DNA of 64,000 nucleotides from Arcticibacter pallidicorallinus (GCF_003002875.1 NZ_PVTH01000001.1:1-64000), one strand, 5' to 3'. Shown: positions 37,399 to 46,976, counted from the stretch's first letter. Numbers and translations are program-made. The notes: generated by a model not told the origin, from the sequence alone.

Positions 37399-37438
37399 AA
37401 AAAAAGAGGCTGTACCCAGTATTACCTGAGACAGCCTC
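37399..37438 (-). terminator. Rho-independent terminator after atpC
   Basis: An 8-bp stem (GAGGCTGT / ACAGCCTC) with a 17-nt loop is followed on the minus strand by TTTTTTTGG. It lies just after the atpC stop codon and between convergent genes. Confidence 0.9.
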
Positions 37439-37464
37439 CCTTAAAATTATTTTATGAAGAAAAC

Positions 37465-37710
37465 TTAGCTAACCACTCCTTCAGCCAGAACGGTGATCTT
37501 GTTGTTAAGAACTTCGACCACTCCGCCTTTAATCTGAATGCTTTCTTCTGCCTTTCCATTGCGGATAATTACCTTTCCATCATCAAGAATGGATATGATG
37601 GGAGCGTGATTGTTCAGTACTTCGAAAGAACCAAGCACGCCTGGTACGGTTACAGATGTAACTTCTCCCTGGAATACGGCTTTGTCGGGTGTTAAGATTT
37701 CTAAAGTCAT
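37465..37710 (-). CDS. atpC: ATP synthase F1 epsilon subunit, N-terminal domain form
   Basis: This 81-residue protein is the beta-sandwich part of the epsilon subunit (MTLEILTPDKAVFQGEV to the C-terminus). It lacks the C-terminal helical hairpin that many bacteria use to inhibit ATP hydrolysis. This short form is usual in Bacteroidota. It joins the gamma subunit to the c-ring. The ATG at 37710 is used; an in-frame TTG two codons earlier is less likely. It follows atpD by 6 nt. Confidence 0.93.
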   Translation of the reverse strand: MTLEILTPDKAVFQGEVTSVTVPGVLGSFEVLNNHAPIISILDDGKVIIRNGKAEESIQIKGGVVEVLNNKITVLAEGVVS

Positions 37711-37716
37711 TTGCAA

Positions 37717-39243
<1,527 letters not shown>

Positions 39244-39281
39244 TTATTAATCAATGTTTAAGCCCCTTTTTAGGTCACTTT

Positions 39282-39312
39282 TTTGGGTCTGCAATAATAC
39301 GCTTTATCTTTG
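39282..39312 (+). promoter_or_regulatory. Strong Bacteroidota promoter upstream of the small membrane protein
   Basis: TTTG (39282-39285), a spacer of exactly 19 nt and TATCTTTG (39305-39312) match the vegetative consensus perfectly. Transcription would start near 39318, about 110 nt before the chosen start of the next gene. Confidence 0.8.
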
Positions 39313-39426
39313 AAAAAAAAATGTCTTAATTCAAAAGATTTTCAATAAAATAACATATAAATTTTATCTTGTTAAAACTAAAGTAACCTGAGGATGTTAA
39401 AGGATCAGTGCGAAATTGTCCGCTTA

Positions 39427-39690
39427 ATGAAAATAAAAGATGTTTTAAGAGACAAGTCATTCCGATTGATTGCTTGTTTCTATGTGTTTTTAGGGATCCT
39501 TATCTTTCACCTGGAAGCATACGCTCAGTCAGCTCAAAGTGATTATGGGCTGATGACCCCAAGGAATGATCATTGGTATAGCCAGCCCTGGATATTTGCT
39601 GTTCTCACCGCGGTGCTGATTTTGCTTGTTGCCATCAATGGCCGTATTGAGAAGCCCTCGGGCGTAAAGAGTAAAATCCGACAGTTCTAA
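39427..39690 (+). CDS. Small membrane protein of unknown function
   Basis: This protein of about 87 residues has a hydrophobic N-terminal segment (LIACFYVFLGILIFHLEAYAQ), either a signal peptide or a membrane anchor. A polar loop contains tryptophan and tyrosine, and a second membrane segment (IFAVLTAVLILLVAI) precedes a basic tail. The family was not recognised. The start at 39427 gives a natural basic-then-hydrophobic N-terminus; ATG 39394 would add 11 residues. It lies behind a consensus promoter and before the peroxiredoxin gene. Confidence 0.65.
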   Translation: MKIKDVLRDKSFRLIACFYVFLGILIFHLEAYAQSAQSDYGLMTPRNDHWYSQPWIFAVLTAVLILLVAINGRIEKPSGVKSKIRQF

Positions 39691-39805
39691 GTCAACTCCT
39701 TTCTTATTGTATCTTTTCAGACAGATTGCTGAATTTAGATATCCTCGTCCATAATATTACCTATATTAGCCAGTGATCCTAAATTATTAACATCACGAAT
39801 CACAT

Positions 39806-40267
39806 ATGGCTTTAATACCAGGACAGAAAGCACCCGATTTTACTCTTTATAGTTCTGAGTTGAAAGAGGTGTCACTGAGCGACTTCAAATCGAGGAAGCT
39901 CATTATTCATTTTTTTCCGATGGCTTTTACCGTTGTGTGCACCGACCAGCTGTGCACTATGCGCGATTCTTTCGGCTTTTACGAGGGATTGAATGCTGAT
40001 GTTGTGGGAATATCAGTGGATTCCCCTTTCACTCTAGCTAAGTTCAAGGAGGAAAATCACTATCCTTTTCCTCTGTTGTCAGACTTTAACAAGGAAGTTT
40101 CTCAGGCATACGGTGCCTTCTACGAGGATTTTGTCTTTGGAATGAAAGGCGTTTCGAAACGAGCAGCTTTTGTCATTGATGAAGAACAGCGTGTAATATA
40201 TGCTGAAGTATTAGAAGCAGCCTCTGATCTCCCGGACTTTGATGCAATTCAAAACAGTTTAATATAA
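39806..40267 (+). CDS. Peroxiredoxin (AhpE/AhpC-TSA type)
   Basis: This 153-residue thioredoxin-fold peroxidase reduces hydrogen peroxide and organic peroxides. The active site FPMAFTVVCTDQLC has peroxidatic Cys45, with a second cysteine at position 50. The spacing resembles AhpE-like peroxiredoxins. The partner reductant is unknown. The protein is cytoplasmic. floA follows after 10 nt, so the two are probably cotranscribed. Confidence 0.9.
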   Translation: MALIPGQKAPDFTLYSSELKEVSLSDFKSRKLIIHFFPMAFTVVCTDQLCTMRDSFGFYEGLNADVVGISVDSPFTLAKFKEENHYPFPLLSDFNKEVSQAYGAFYEDFVFGMKGVSKRAAFVIDEEQRVIYAEVLEAASDLPDFDAIQNSLI

Positions 40268-40277
40268 TAATTAACGA

Positions 40278-41261
40278 ATGGATAGTAATGTTCAATTAAT
40301 CATGATTGTAGTAGGTGCGATTGTCGCCCTATTCTTTTTTCTCTACTTGTTGCCTGTCAACTTGTGGTTTACCGCTCAACTCTCGGGAGTAAAGATCTCC
40401 CTGCTGAATTTATTTCTGATGCGTCTTCGTAAAGTACCACCGTCTTTGGTTACCAATGCCATGATCACTTCTACGAAGGCAGGATTAAATATCACATCCA
40501 ATGATATTGAAACGCACTTTCTGGCAGGAGGGAATGTAAATAACGTTATCAAAGCGCTCATATCGGCCGATAAGGCGAATATCCCGCTGACATTTAAGCT
40601 GGCCACAGCGATAGATCTTGCCGGGCGTGATGTGTTCGACGCGGTTCAGCTGTCCGTTAACCCGCGGGTGATCAATACGCCTCCGGTTGCTGCAGTAGCG
40701 AAGGACGGTATTCAGCTGATTGCAAAAGCAAGGGTAACGGTTCGTGCAAACATCAACCAGTTGGTGGGTGGTGCCGGTGAGGAAACGATCCTGGCCCGTG
40801 TAGGTGAAGGTATTGTGACCACGATCGGTTCTGCAGTAAACCATAAAGAGGTACTTGAGAATCCCGACCGGATATCCAAGACAGTTCTGGGCAAAGGCCT
40901 TGACAGCGGAACGGCTTTCGAAATATTATCCATTGATATCGCGGATATCGATATCGGCGAGAACATCGGTGCTAAGCTTCAAACCGACCAGGCAGAGGCC
41001 GATTTGAAGGTTGCTAACGCGAGAGCGGAAGAAAGACGGGCGATGGCTGTTGCTTCTGAGCAGGAGATGAGATCAAAGGCTCAGGAAGCGCGCGCTAAAG
41101 TTATTGAAGCGGAGGCACAGCTTCCTCTGGCTATGGCTGAAGCGTTCCGTTCCGGAAACCTTGGAATAATGGATTACTACAAAATGGAGAACCTGAAATC
41201 GGATACGGATATGAGAGAATCAATATCCAGACCGGGTAAGGGAACACCGAATACGCCATAG
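40278..41261 (+). CDS. floA: Flotillin-like protein FloA
   Basis: This 327-residue protein has a single N-terminal membrane segment (about 6-30), an SPFH-like domain and a C-terminal Ala/Glu-rich coiled coil (about 240-290). It matches the FloA (UPF0365) family throughout, with blocks such as [17 protein letters not shown] and [13 protein letters not shown]. FloA organises membrane microdomains. It is 10 nt downstream of a peroxiredoxin gene. Confidence 0.93.
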   Translation: MDSNVQLIMIVVGAIVALFFFLYLLPVNLWFTAQLSGVKISLLNLFLMRLRKVPPSLVTNAMITSTKAGLNITSNDIETHFLAGGNVNNVIKALISADKANIPLTFKLATAIDLAGRDVFDAVQLSVNPRVINTPPVAAVAKDGIQLIAKARVTVRANINQLVGGAGEETILARVGEGIVTTIGSAVNHKEVLENPDRISKTVLGKGLDSGTAFEILSIDIADIDIGENIGAKLQTDQAEADLKVANARAEERRAMAVASEQEMRSKAQEARAKVIEAEAQLPLAMAEAFRSGNLGIMDYYKMENLKSDTDMRESISRPGKGTPNTP

Positions 41262-41356
41262 GCGGCAATGGAATGTAAAGCGGAGTTTTTAATTTGTTGA
41301 TAATTAATTAAATAGACGTTTAGATTAATTTTAAGCCCTATTTTTTCAAAATTATT

Positions 41357-41386
41357 TAGAAAATGTAGAAAGAACTTCTATCTTTG
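41357..41386 (+). promoter_or_regulatory. Promoter of tRNA-Arg
   Basis: TATCTTTG (41379-41386) is a perfect -7 element. A near-consensus TTTAG at -33 (41355-41359) is separated from it by 19 nt. The tRNA starts 17 nt downstream of the -7 element. Confidence 0.75.
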
Positions 41387-41402
41387 CATTCCATTAGCGA
41401 AG

Positions 41403-41479
41403 GGACTTATAGCTTAATTGGATAGAGCACCTGACTACGGATCAGGAGGTTGGGGGTTCGACTCCCTCTAAGTCCACCA
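41403..41479 (+). tRNA. tRNA-Arg (anticodon ACG)
   Basis: The acceptor stem GGACTTA / TAAGTCC is perfect, and the anticodon stem CCTGA / TCAGG encloses the loop CTACGGA with anticodon ACG. The T arm is GGGGGTTCGACTCCC-like. The 3' CCA is encoded. The A at position 34 would be deaminated to inosine. It is followed by a terminator. Confidence 0.96.
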
Positions 41480-41484
41480 TCTTA

Positions 41485-41519
41485 AAAAGCCTTTTCGACA
41501 AACGGAAAGGCTTTTAAAA
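41485..41519 (+). terminator. Terminator after tRNA-Arg
   Basis: A 10-bp stem (AAAAGCCTTT / AAAGGCTTTT) with an 11-nt loop ends in TTTT. It lies 5 nt after the tRNA and 16 nt before adk. Confidence 0.75.
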
Positions 41520-41535
41520 TTTTAAAATCACCCAG

Positions 41536-42114
41536 ATGCTAAATCTCGTTCTATTTGGCCCTCCGGGAGCCGGTAAAGGGACCCAATCCCAAAAGCTAAT
41601 TGAAAAATATAAGCTTGTACACCTCTCCACAGGAGATATTCTCAGAAGTGAAATTTCAAATGGTACCGAACTAGGAACAGAAGCAAAGAAGCTTATGGAT
41701 CAGGGACTGCTTGTGCCTGATGCTGTTGTTATTGGTATGATCAGCAACAAGCTGGATTCTAATAAGGACGCAAATGGCTTTATCTTTGATGGTTTCCCGC
41801 GTACGGTTGCTCAGGCAGAGGCTTTAGATAGCTTGCTGGAGTCAAAAAATACCGCCATCTCCGGAATGATTGCATTGATCGTTGATAACGACGAGCTGCA
41901 GAAGCGCTTGTTGTTAAGAGGCAAGGATTCTGGCAGACCTGATGATGCGAACCCTGAAATTATCAGCAAACGTATTCAGGAATATAATGACAAAACTGCG
42001 CCTGTAGCTAATTTCTACAAAGCTCAGAATAAATATCAAAGCGTTAACGGTATCGGCAGCATAGAAGACATTTTCGCTTCTATCACCCAGGTAACGGAGA
42101 GCTTTAGCAAATAA
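41536..42114 (+). CDS. adk: Adenylate kinase
   Basis: This enzyme interconverts ATP + AMP and 2 ADP. The P-loop GPPGAGKGT is at 8-16, the AMP-binding STGDILR near 30-36 and DGFPR near 85-89. The length of 192 residues shows the short-lid form; the lid region (RGKDSGRPDD) has no zinc cysteines. obgE follows 21 nt later. Confidence 0.96.
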   Translation: MLNLVLFGPPGAGKGTQSQKLIEKYKLVHLSTGDILRSEISNGTELGTEAKKLMDQGLLVPDAVVIGMISNKLDSNKDANGFIFDGFPRTVAQAEALDSLLESKNTAISGMIALIVDNDELQKRLLLRGKDSGRPDDANPEIISKRIQEYNDKTAPVANFYKAQNKYQSVNGIGSIEDIFASITQVTESFSK

Positions 42115-42135
42115 TTTTTTTTCAAATATTACGGT

Positions 42136-43131
42136 ATGTCCCAGGGTTCCAACTTTGTTGATTATGTGAAGATATGTTGTCGCTCTGGTCGTGGTGGTGC
42201 AGGTTCTGCGCACTTACACCGCGACATTCTGACCTCTAAAGGAGGTCCGGACGGTGGTGATGGCGGCAGAGGCGGACACGTTATCCTGAAGGGTAACAGT
42301 CAGCTCTGGACGATGCTTCATCTGAAATACCGTAAGCATGTGATTGCCGGCGACGGAGAATCTGGCGGAAGTTCGTTGAGAAGCGGGAAAACGGGAAGGG
42401 ACGAATTTCTGGAGGTGCCTCTTGGTACCATTGCGAAAGATGCGGAGACCGGGGAGATCTTATTTGAAATTACGGCTGACGGCCAAACGGAGATATTGAC
42501 CAGCGGTGGTCGGGGAGGGCTGGGTAACTGGCATTTCAAATCTTCAACACAGCAAACTCCCAGGTTTGCACAGCCTGGTGAAACGGGGCAGGAGCAGTGG
42601 ATGATCCTGGAATTGAAGGTGCTTGCGGACGTTGGATTAGTAGGTTTTCCGAATGCAGGTAAATCAACTCTTTTGTCGGTCGTCTCTGCTGCTAAGCCCG
42701 AAATAGCGGATTACGCTTTTACTACACTCGTTCCGAATCTGGGGATCGTTTCTTATCGTGATAACCGATCCTTTGTAATGGCCGATATTCCGGGAATCAT
42801 CGAAGGTGCTTCTCAGGGTAAAGGATTGGGACTTCGGTTCCTTCGCCATATCGAGCGGAACTCGGTTCTGCTTTTCATGGTGCCTGCTGATACTAACAGA
42901 ACCATTGAGCAGGAGTATAGTATTCTGCTTTCAGAACTGGAAGATTATAATCCGGAGCTGATGCATAAACCGAGAATTCTGGCGATAAGTAAGTCGGACG
43001 TTCTGGATGAAGAACTGATGGAAGAAATGAAGCAGGAACTTCCTGCCGGAGTTCCTTATGTCTTTATATCTTCTGTAGCGCAAAAAGGCATACAGGAGTT
43101 GAAAGACCTTCTTTGGAAATCGATAGTATAA
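42136..43131 (+). CDS. obgE: GTPase Obg
   Basis: The N-terminal glycine-rich Obg domain (about 1-160) is followed by a G domain with GFPNAGKST, the DIPGIIEGA switch and a SKSD G4 motif. There is no C-terminal OCT domain, as is usual outside Gram-positives; the length is 331 residues. The protein acts in 50S ribosome assembly and the stringent response. It shares a strand and close spacing with adk and is followed by a terminator. Confidence 0.95.
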   Translation: MSQGSNFVDYVKICCRSGRGGAGSAHLHRDILTSKGGPDGGDGGRGGHVILKGNSQLWTMLHLKYRKHVIAGDGESGGSSLRSGKTGRDEFLEVPLGTIAKDAETGEILFEITADGQTEILTSGGRGGLGNWHFKSSTQQTPRFAQPGETGQEQWMILELKVLADVGLVGFPNAGKSTLLSVVSAAKPEIADYAFTTLVPNLGIVSYRDNRSFVMADIPGIIEGASQGKGLGLRFLRHIERNSVLLFMVPADTNRTIEQEYSILLSELEDYNPELMHKPRILAISKSDVLDEELMEEMKQELPAGVPYVFISSVAQKGIQELKDLLWKSIV

Positions 43132-43189
43132 TCCGATAGAAGCGGGCGCAATTCAAATGTCGCTGCAGTCGATTTTACAAGTATACATG

Positions 43190-43221
43190 AGGGCTTCCTA
43201 ATAAGGAGCCCTTTATTTTTT
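43190..43221 (+). terminator. Terminator after obgE
   Basis: The stem AGGGCT(T)CCT / AGGAGCCCT has one bulge and a 4-nt loop. It is followed by TTATTTTTTT. Confidence 0.82.
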
Positions 43222-43251
43222 TAGCTTTTTTTTCTGACGCATTTTTGTTTA

Positions 43252-43259
43252 TATGTTTG
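43252..43259 (+). promoter_or_regulatory. -7 element for the helix-hairpin-helix gene
   Basis: TATGTTTG matches TAnnTTTG and lies 29 nt before the start codon. The -33 region is a T-rich tract without a clear TTTG. Confidence 0.5.
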
Positions 43260-43288
43260 GTCTGACATTGCGCTAACCTTATCATGTT

Positions 43289-44233
43289 ATGAACAAGTGG
43301 CTAAATGCAGTTTTCGGTTTCAGCAAGAAAGAGCAGAACGGACTGATTGTATTGTGTATCCTAATTCTATTGGTCCTTTTTATACCGGTAATATATAAGG
43401 CCGAATCCAAAGACGATGTGGCCGATCTGGAAGATCTTTCCTTTGAGCAGCATGTAACCAAGGGCGGAGGAATTGGGAGGCATTCTGAAGGCTTGGCTAA
43501 GGGAGATCGATTACGCAGCAGAAGCGGCGACAATGGCCGATTTCGGAAGCATGTAACCAAACAGCTGTTTCCTTTCAATCCTAACCATCTTCCTGCGGAG
43601 CAATGGCGAAAGCTTGGGCTAACCGACAGGCAAATCAAAGTCATTCACAATTATGAGAGCAAGGGCGGATCGTTCAGACGAAGGGAAGATCTGCGAAAAA
43701 TCTACTCCATTAGCGAAGTCTCTTATCGGGAGCTAGCACCCTATATCGAGATCCCGGAGGTTGAAAAATCATTTTTTACCAAAGCGAGTCCTTATCCGGA
43801 TCAAAAGGCCCGGGAAGGAAAGAAGGTAATCCGCATTATTGAGCTTAATTCAGCGGATTCAGCCGCTCTTGTTGAAGTAAGAGGCATAGGCCCCGTTCTT
43901 GCTTCCCGAATACTTCAATACCGAAACCGGCTAGGTGGATTCCGCGAAGTGGGTCAGCTCCGCGAGGTATTTGGTATTGATTCTGTTCGGTACGGAGAAA
44001 TTGTCGGTCAGTTGGCCGTCGACAGTTCAGCTTTACGGAAAATTTACATCAATCGGGTCGGGTTCGATGAGCTGAAGACGTTTCCCTATCTCAGGTATAA
44101 GCAGATGAATGCGATCATTCAGTACCGAAAACAACATGGGAAATACGTATCTATCAAAGACCTGACGAAGATCAATATCCTGGATGCTGAAATTTTGCGT
44201 AAAATTGCACCTTATTTGATTTTTGATGATTAG
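43289..44233 (+). CDS. Helix-hairpin-helix (ComEA-like) membrane protein
   Basis: This 314-residue protein has one N-terminal membrane segment (about 18-37, LIVLCILILLVLFIPVI). Three or four helix-hairpin-helix units follow. Examples are LNSADSAALVEVRGIGPVLA near 189-208 and INRVGFDELKTFPYLRYKQ near 253-271. Such repeats bind DNA without sequence preference, as in ComEA. A DNA-uptake role is possible, but no com genes are nearby. The end overlaps apt by 8 nt. Confidence 0.85.
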   Translation: MNKWLNAVFGFSKKEQNGLIVLCILILLVLFIPVIYKAESKDDVADLEDLSFEQHVTKGGGIGRHSEGLAKGDRLRSRSGDNGRFRKHVTKQLFPFNPNHLPAEQWRKLGLTDRQIKVIHNYESKGGSFRRREDLRKIYSISEVSYRELAPYIEIPEVEKSFFTKASPYPDQKAREGKKVIRIIELNSADSAALVEVRGIGPVLASRILQYRNRLGGFREVGQLREVFGIDSVRYGEIVGQLAVDSSALRKIYINRVGFDELKTFPYLRYKQMNAIIQYRKQHGKYVSIKDLTKINILDAEILRKIAPYLIFDD

Positions 44234-44753
44234 CACGAAGATACAGTCTGTAATAAGAGATATACACGATTTTCCGAAGCCCGGAATTGTTTTTAAGGAT
44301 GTTACTCCGATTTTTAAGGATGCCGGATTATGTTTGGAGATCGTAGATGCCTTTGCTGATCAGCTCTCGGGCTTAGAAATTGATGTAGTTGCGGGAGTGG
44401 AGAGCCGGGGATTTCTGTTCGGACTGATGCTTGCTGCGAAGTTAAACGTTCCTTTTGTGCCAGTGAGGAAGCCCGGCAAGTTACCCTTTAGCATTGTGAA
44501 GAAGTCGTATGAGCTGGAGTATGGGTCGGCTACTATTGAAATGCATACGGATGCCATCGAACCGGGAAACAGGGTGTTGGTGCACGATGATCTGCTGGCG
44601 ACAGGCGGAACAGCAGTTGCTGCATCGGAGCTGATCCAGGAGCTTGGGGGTGTTGTAGCAGGTTATGCTTTTGTGATTAACCTTGACTTTTTGAAAGGGA
44701 GTGAGAGATTAAGGGAGTTCTCTCCGAATATTGTGAGTTTGGCAAGTTATTAA
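44226..44753 (+). CDS. apt: Adenine phosphoribosyltransferase
   Basis: This purine-salvage enzyme makes AMP from adenine and PRPP. Motifs are DFPKPGIVFKDVTP near 14-27, AGVESRGFLFG near 56-66 and the PRPP loop VLVHDDLLATGGTA near 117-130. The length is 175 residues. The ATG at 44226 is used; the preceding in-frame TTG is unlikely. It overlaps the end of the helix-hairpin-helix gene. Confidence 0.95.
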   Translation: MISTKIQSVIRDIHDFPKPGIVFKDVTPIFKDAGLCLEIVDAFADQLSGLEIDVVAGVESRGFLFGLMLAAKLNVPFVPVRKPGKLPFSIVKKSYELEYGSATIEMHTDAIEPGNRVLVHDDLLATGGTAVAASELIQELGGVVAGYAFVINLDFLKGSERLREFSPNIVSLASY

Positions 44754-44865
44754 GCCATTCAATTGTTTCTTCCAACAGGCTCGTATCCGGCCTGGTCGCT
44801 GTCATAAAGTTGTATTCTTTAGTGCTACAAATATCTTTCATTTGTATTGAAAGAAACGTTCAATT

Positions 44866-44997
44866 ATGATAGGGCAGGATACAATCGCATCAGTGATCAA
44901 TTCACAGCGAGACACTTTCATTAAAGAGAGATATGGGTTTTCAGCGCGACGTATTGGAAAAAATACCTTTTCAGATTCGTATCTTCACAAAAGATAA
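44866..44997 (+). pseudogene. Possible remnant of a longer gene (43-codon open frame)
   Basis: An ATG-started frame encodes 43 residues beginning MIGQDTIASVINSQRD, which reads like the N-terminus of a real protein. It loosely recalls the start of Bacteroidota DUF4143-type AAA ATPases. The frame then breaks. Further right, short protein-like stretches such as LQGWFNDLLKAY followed by a stop (about 45055-45094) appear in another frame. This suggests a decayed gene, but no homology can be proved from sequence alone. Confidence 0.25.
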
Positions 44998-45094
44998 CCT
45001 TTTGTCCATATGGTCCCTGCCCATGAATTTTTAGTGCGATAAGAGGAGCAACGCCTTGCAGGGGTGGTTTAATGATCTATTGAAAGCGTATTAA

Positions 45095-45216
45095 AAAGGA
45101 AAGCCGCTACTGTGCAGTATCGGCCCCTTATCAACAAACTCAAACTCAAAACAAACTTTTTCTCTTATACTCAGATTGCTGGCTGAAGTATAAGCTTTTA
45201 ATCCTCTCAATGATTA
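45095..45216 (-). ncRNA. Candidate small structured RNA
   Basis: On the minus strand, an exact -7 element (45222-45229) is followed by about 120 nt with no usable reading frame. It contains an 11-bp hairpin with one bulge (45164-45174 with 45183-45194), then a linker with repeated GTTTGAGTTT units, then a GC-rich hairpin at 45103-45124 followed by TTTCCTTTTT. Promoter, stem-loop and terminator in this order are the layout of a bacterial small RNA. A decayed mRNA leader is the alternative. No known RNA family was recognised. Confidence 0.45.
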
Positions 45217-45221
45217 TACAA

Positions 45222-45229
45222 CAAAGGTA
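45222..45229 (-). promoter_or_regulatory. -7 promoter element of the candidate small RNA
   Basis: Read on the minus strand, TACCTTTG matches TAnnTTTG exactly. The expected -33 position has no TTTG; a palindromic operator begins 22 nt upstream of the -7 element instead. This is the arrangement of an activator-dependent promoter. Confidence 0.5.
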
Positions 45230-45250
45230 ATGCCGGCGCGGTGTAAGCGG

Positions 45251-45266
45251 AATGACCGGGGTCATT
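45251..45266. promoter_or_regulatory. Perfect palindromic operator-like site
   Basis: AATGACCGGGGTCATT is a 7-2-7 perfect inverted repeat. On the minus strand it is centred about 44 nt upstream of the predicted small-RNA start. It is about 84 nt upstream of the rpsU promoter -33 element on the other strand. It probably binds a dimeric regulator. Confidence 0.55.
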
Positions 45267-45342
45267 TATGACTGAGATTGAAATCATATTTCGTAAGATT
45301 AGCGGAGATGAATTTCGACGTCTGATTATTTGCAGATCAATG

Positions 45343-45372
45343 TTTTAGTTTCAGAAAAATTCCTTACTTTTG
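45343..45372 (+). promoter_or_regulatory. Promoter of rpsU
   Basis: TACTTTTG (45365-45372) matches TAnnTTTG, with TTTT 19 nt upstream. The rpsU ATG is 36 nt downstream, behind AAAGGAGG, an unusually good Shine-Dalgarno sequence for this phylum. Confidence 0.75.
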
Positions 45373-45408
45373 CAGTCCTTTAAAAAGCGAAAGGAGGTAT
45401 ATTAGCAG

Positions 45409-45600
45409 ATGATTATTATCAACGTAAAAGATGGCGAGTCTTTAGATAAAGCCCTTAAACGATTCAAGAAGAAATTTGAGAAAACCGGAGTATTAAGAGA
45501 ACTACGTAGCCGTCAGGCATACGAGAAGAAATCAATTACCCGCCGTACTACCGTTAAACGTGCAGTATACAAACAAACCCTTAACCAGGATGTAGTTTAA
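45409..45600 (+). CDS. rpsU: 30S ribosomal protein bS21
   Basis: This small basic protein of 63 residues matches bS21 throughout (MIIINVKDGESLDKALKRF start, RRTTVKRAV near the end). bS21 lies near the anti-Shine-Dalgarno end of 16S rRNA. The gene has a strong AAAGGAGG ribosome-binding site 10 nt before the ATG, whereas most genes in this window have none. In Bacteroidota, bS21 and related factors occlude the anti-SD sequence, and rpsU escapes by its strong site. It heads an operon with a recombinase and HPF. Confidence 0.95.
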   Translation: MIIINVKDGESLDKALKRFKKKFEKTGVLRELRSRQAYEKKSITRRTTVKRAVYKQTLNQDVV

Positions 45601-45668
45601 TTTCTTTATAAATTTTAACCCGAAAACTATTTGTATATTGCATTTTTGTAATACGCAAATAGTTTTTG

Positions 45669-46547
45669 ATGTTTATAACCAGGTTTAGCCATCATATTGA
45701 GTTTGAAAAGCGGTTTTCGAAGCATACGATCTCGGCTTATTTGCAGGACCTGAGTCAGTTCGAATCTTTCCTATCTTCGAATGAGCTGGACTTCGATTCG
45801 GTTACACATCGGGATATCAGAACCTGGCTGGTTGGCCTCATGGCAGATTCCGGACCACGGACTGTAAACAGAAAGCTCTCCTCTCTGCGGGCTTTTTATA
45901 AATTCCTAAATAGGGAAGGTCTCTCTACGGCCAATCCCCTAGTTCAAATCAAAGCCTTAAAGACTCCCAAGCGTTTGCCTGTGGCCTTGCATCAGAATGA
46001 TCTGAACCAGCTTCTAGATCATCATGATTATTTTTCACAGGATTTCGGGGGGCTACGGGACAGGCTCGTTATTGAGTTTCTGTTTGGTACCGGAATCAGG
46101 CTTGCCGAGCTGCTTGGCGTGCGGGAGAGTGACATTAATTTTTATGAACAGACGGTGCTTGTAAATGGAAAGCGTAATAAACAACGTATTATTCCGTTGA
46201 ACAAGACATTGATTGAGTTAATAACTCATTATATTAAGGAAAAACATACGCAGGGTTTCAGTTGTTGCTCTGATGTGTTGATCTTAACTGATAAGGGGAA
46301 AGCAGCGTATTCCGGGCTAATTTATAGGATCGTAACGAAGCATTTATCCTATATCACGAGTAAGGAGAAGAAGAGTCCGCATATTTTACGCCACTCATTT
46401 GCTACCAACCTGCTTGATAATGGAGCCGATCTTAATTCGGTAAAGGAGTTGCTCGGACATTCAAGTCTCGCGTCGACGCAGGTCTATACCCATACAACAG
46501 TTGAGAAGTTGAAAACAATTTATAAACAAGCCCATCCAAAGGCTTAA
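45669..46547 (+). CDS. xerC: Tyrosine recombinase XerC/XerD family
   Basis: This 292-residue protein has an N-terminal SAM-like DNA-binding domain (about 1-85) and a catalytic domain with the full active site: Arg144 in GTGIRLAEL, Lys168, His238 and Arg241 in HILRHSF, His264 in LLGHSS and the nucleophile Tyr273 in VYTH. It resolves chromosome dimers at dif with a partner. Assignment to XerC over XerD is not certain. It lies between rpsU and hpf in an operon, an arrangement common in the phylum, so a phage integrase is unlikely. Confidence 0.88.
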   Translation: MFITRFSHHIEFEKRFSKHTISAYLQDLSQFESFLSSNELDFDSVTHRDIRTWLVGLMADSGPRTVNRKLSSLRAFYKFLNREGLSTANPLVQIKALKTPKRLPVALHQNDLNQLLDHHDYFSQDFGGLRDRLVIEFLFGTGIRLAELLGVRESDINFYEQTVLVNGKRNKQRIIPLNKTLIELITHYIKEKHTQGFSCCSDVLILTDKGKAAYSGLIYRIVTKHLSYITSKEKKSPHILRHSFATNLLDNGADLNSVKELLGHSSLASTQVYTHTTVEKLKTIYKQAHPKA

Positions 46548-46560
46548 AAAAGGAGGTCAA

Positions 46561-46908
46561 ATGAAAATCAGTATCCAGTCAATCCATTTCACTGCAGACA
46601 AAAAATTGTTGGCATTTATTCAGAAGAAAGCAGATAAACTAGATCAGATGTCGGATCAGATCATAAGCGGGGAGATTTATCTAAAGCTGGAGAACACGGT
46701 TAATGAGGAGAATAAAATCACCGAGATTAAGATTATCATGCCGGGAACTCAGTTATTCGCTAAGGAGCAGTGTAAAACCTTTGAGGAAGCAACGGATCTG
46801 GCTATCGAGTCATTAAAGCGCCAGATTGACAAGCATAAAGTAAGGTCGAAACCACATTTGAGTAACCATAAAGTGGACCGGGAGATCTTAGAGATAGAAG
46901 AGGATTAG
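46561..46908 (+). CDS. hpf: Ribosome hibernation-promoting factor, HPF/YfiA family
   Basis: This 115-residue protein is the short form of the family, with the beta-alpha-beta-beta-beta-alpha core (MKISIQSIHFTADKKLLAFI, later AIESLKRQIDKHK) and a short acidic tail. It binds the decoding centre and silences ribosomes in stationary phase. An AAAGGAGG sequence precedes the ATG. It ends the rpsU operon before a strong terminator. Confidence 0.93.
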   Translation: MKISIQSIHFTADKKLLAFIQKKADKLDQMSDQIISGEIYLKLENTVNEENKITEIKIIMPGTQLFAKEQCKTFEEATDLAIESLKRQIDKHKVRSKPHLSNHKVDREILEIEED

Positions 46909-46934
46909 GCTAAGTCAGAGCTAAATTCGTAAGT

Positions 46935-46968
46935 ATCCGGCAGTTACAAAACTGCCGGATTTTTTTTT
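46935..46968 (+). terminator. Terminator of the rpsU-xerC-hpf operon
   Basis: A perfect 11-bp stem (ATCCGGCAGTT / AACTGCCGGAT) with a 4-nt loop is followed by a run of T residues. Confidence 0.95.
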
Positions 46969-46976
46969 CAAAAAAA

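Noticed and set aside
45669-46547. Tyrosine recombinase as evidence of an integrated phage or integron
   Set aside because: It is a full-length Xer-type protein in the conserved rpsU-hpf operon. No att-like repeats or phage genes flank it, and the nearby tRNAs are intact.
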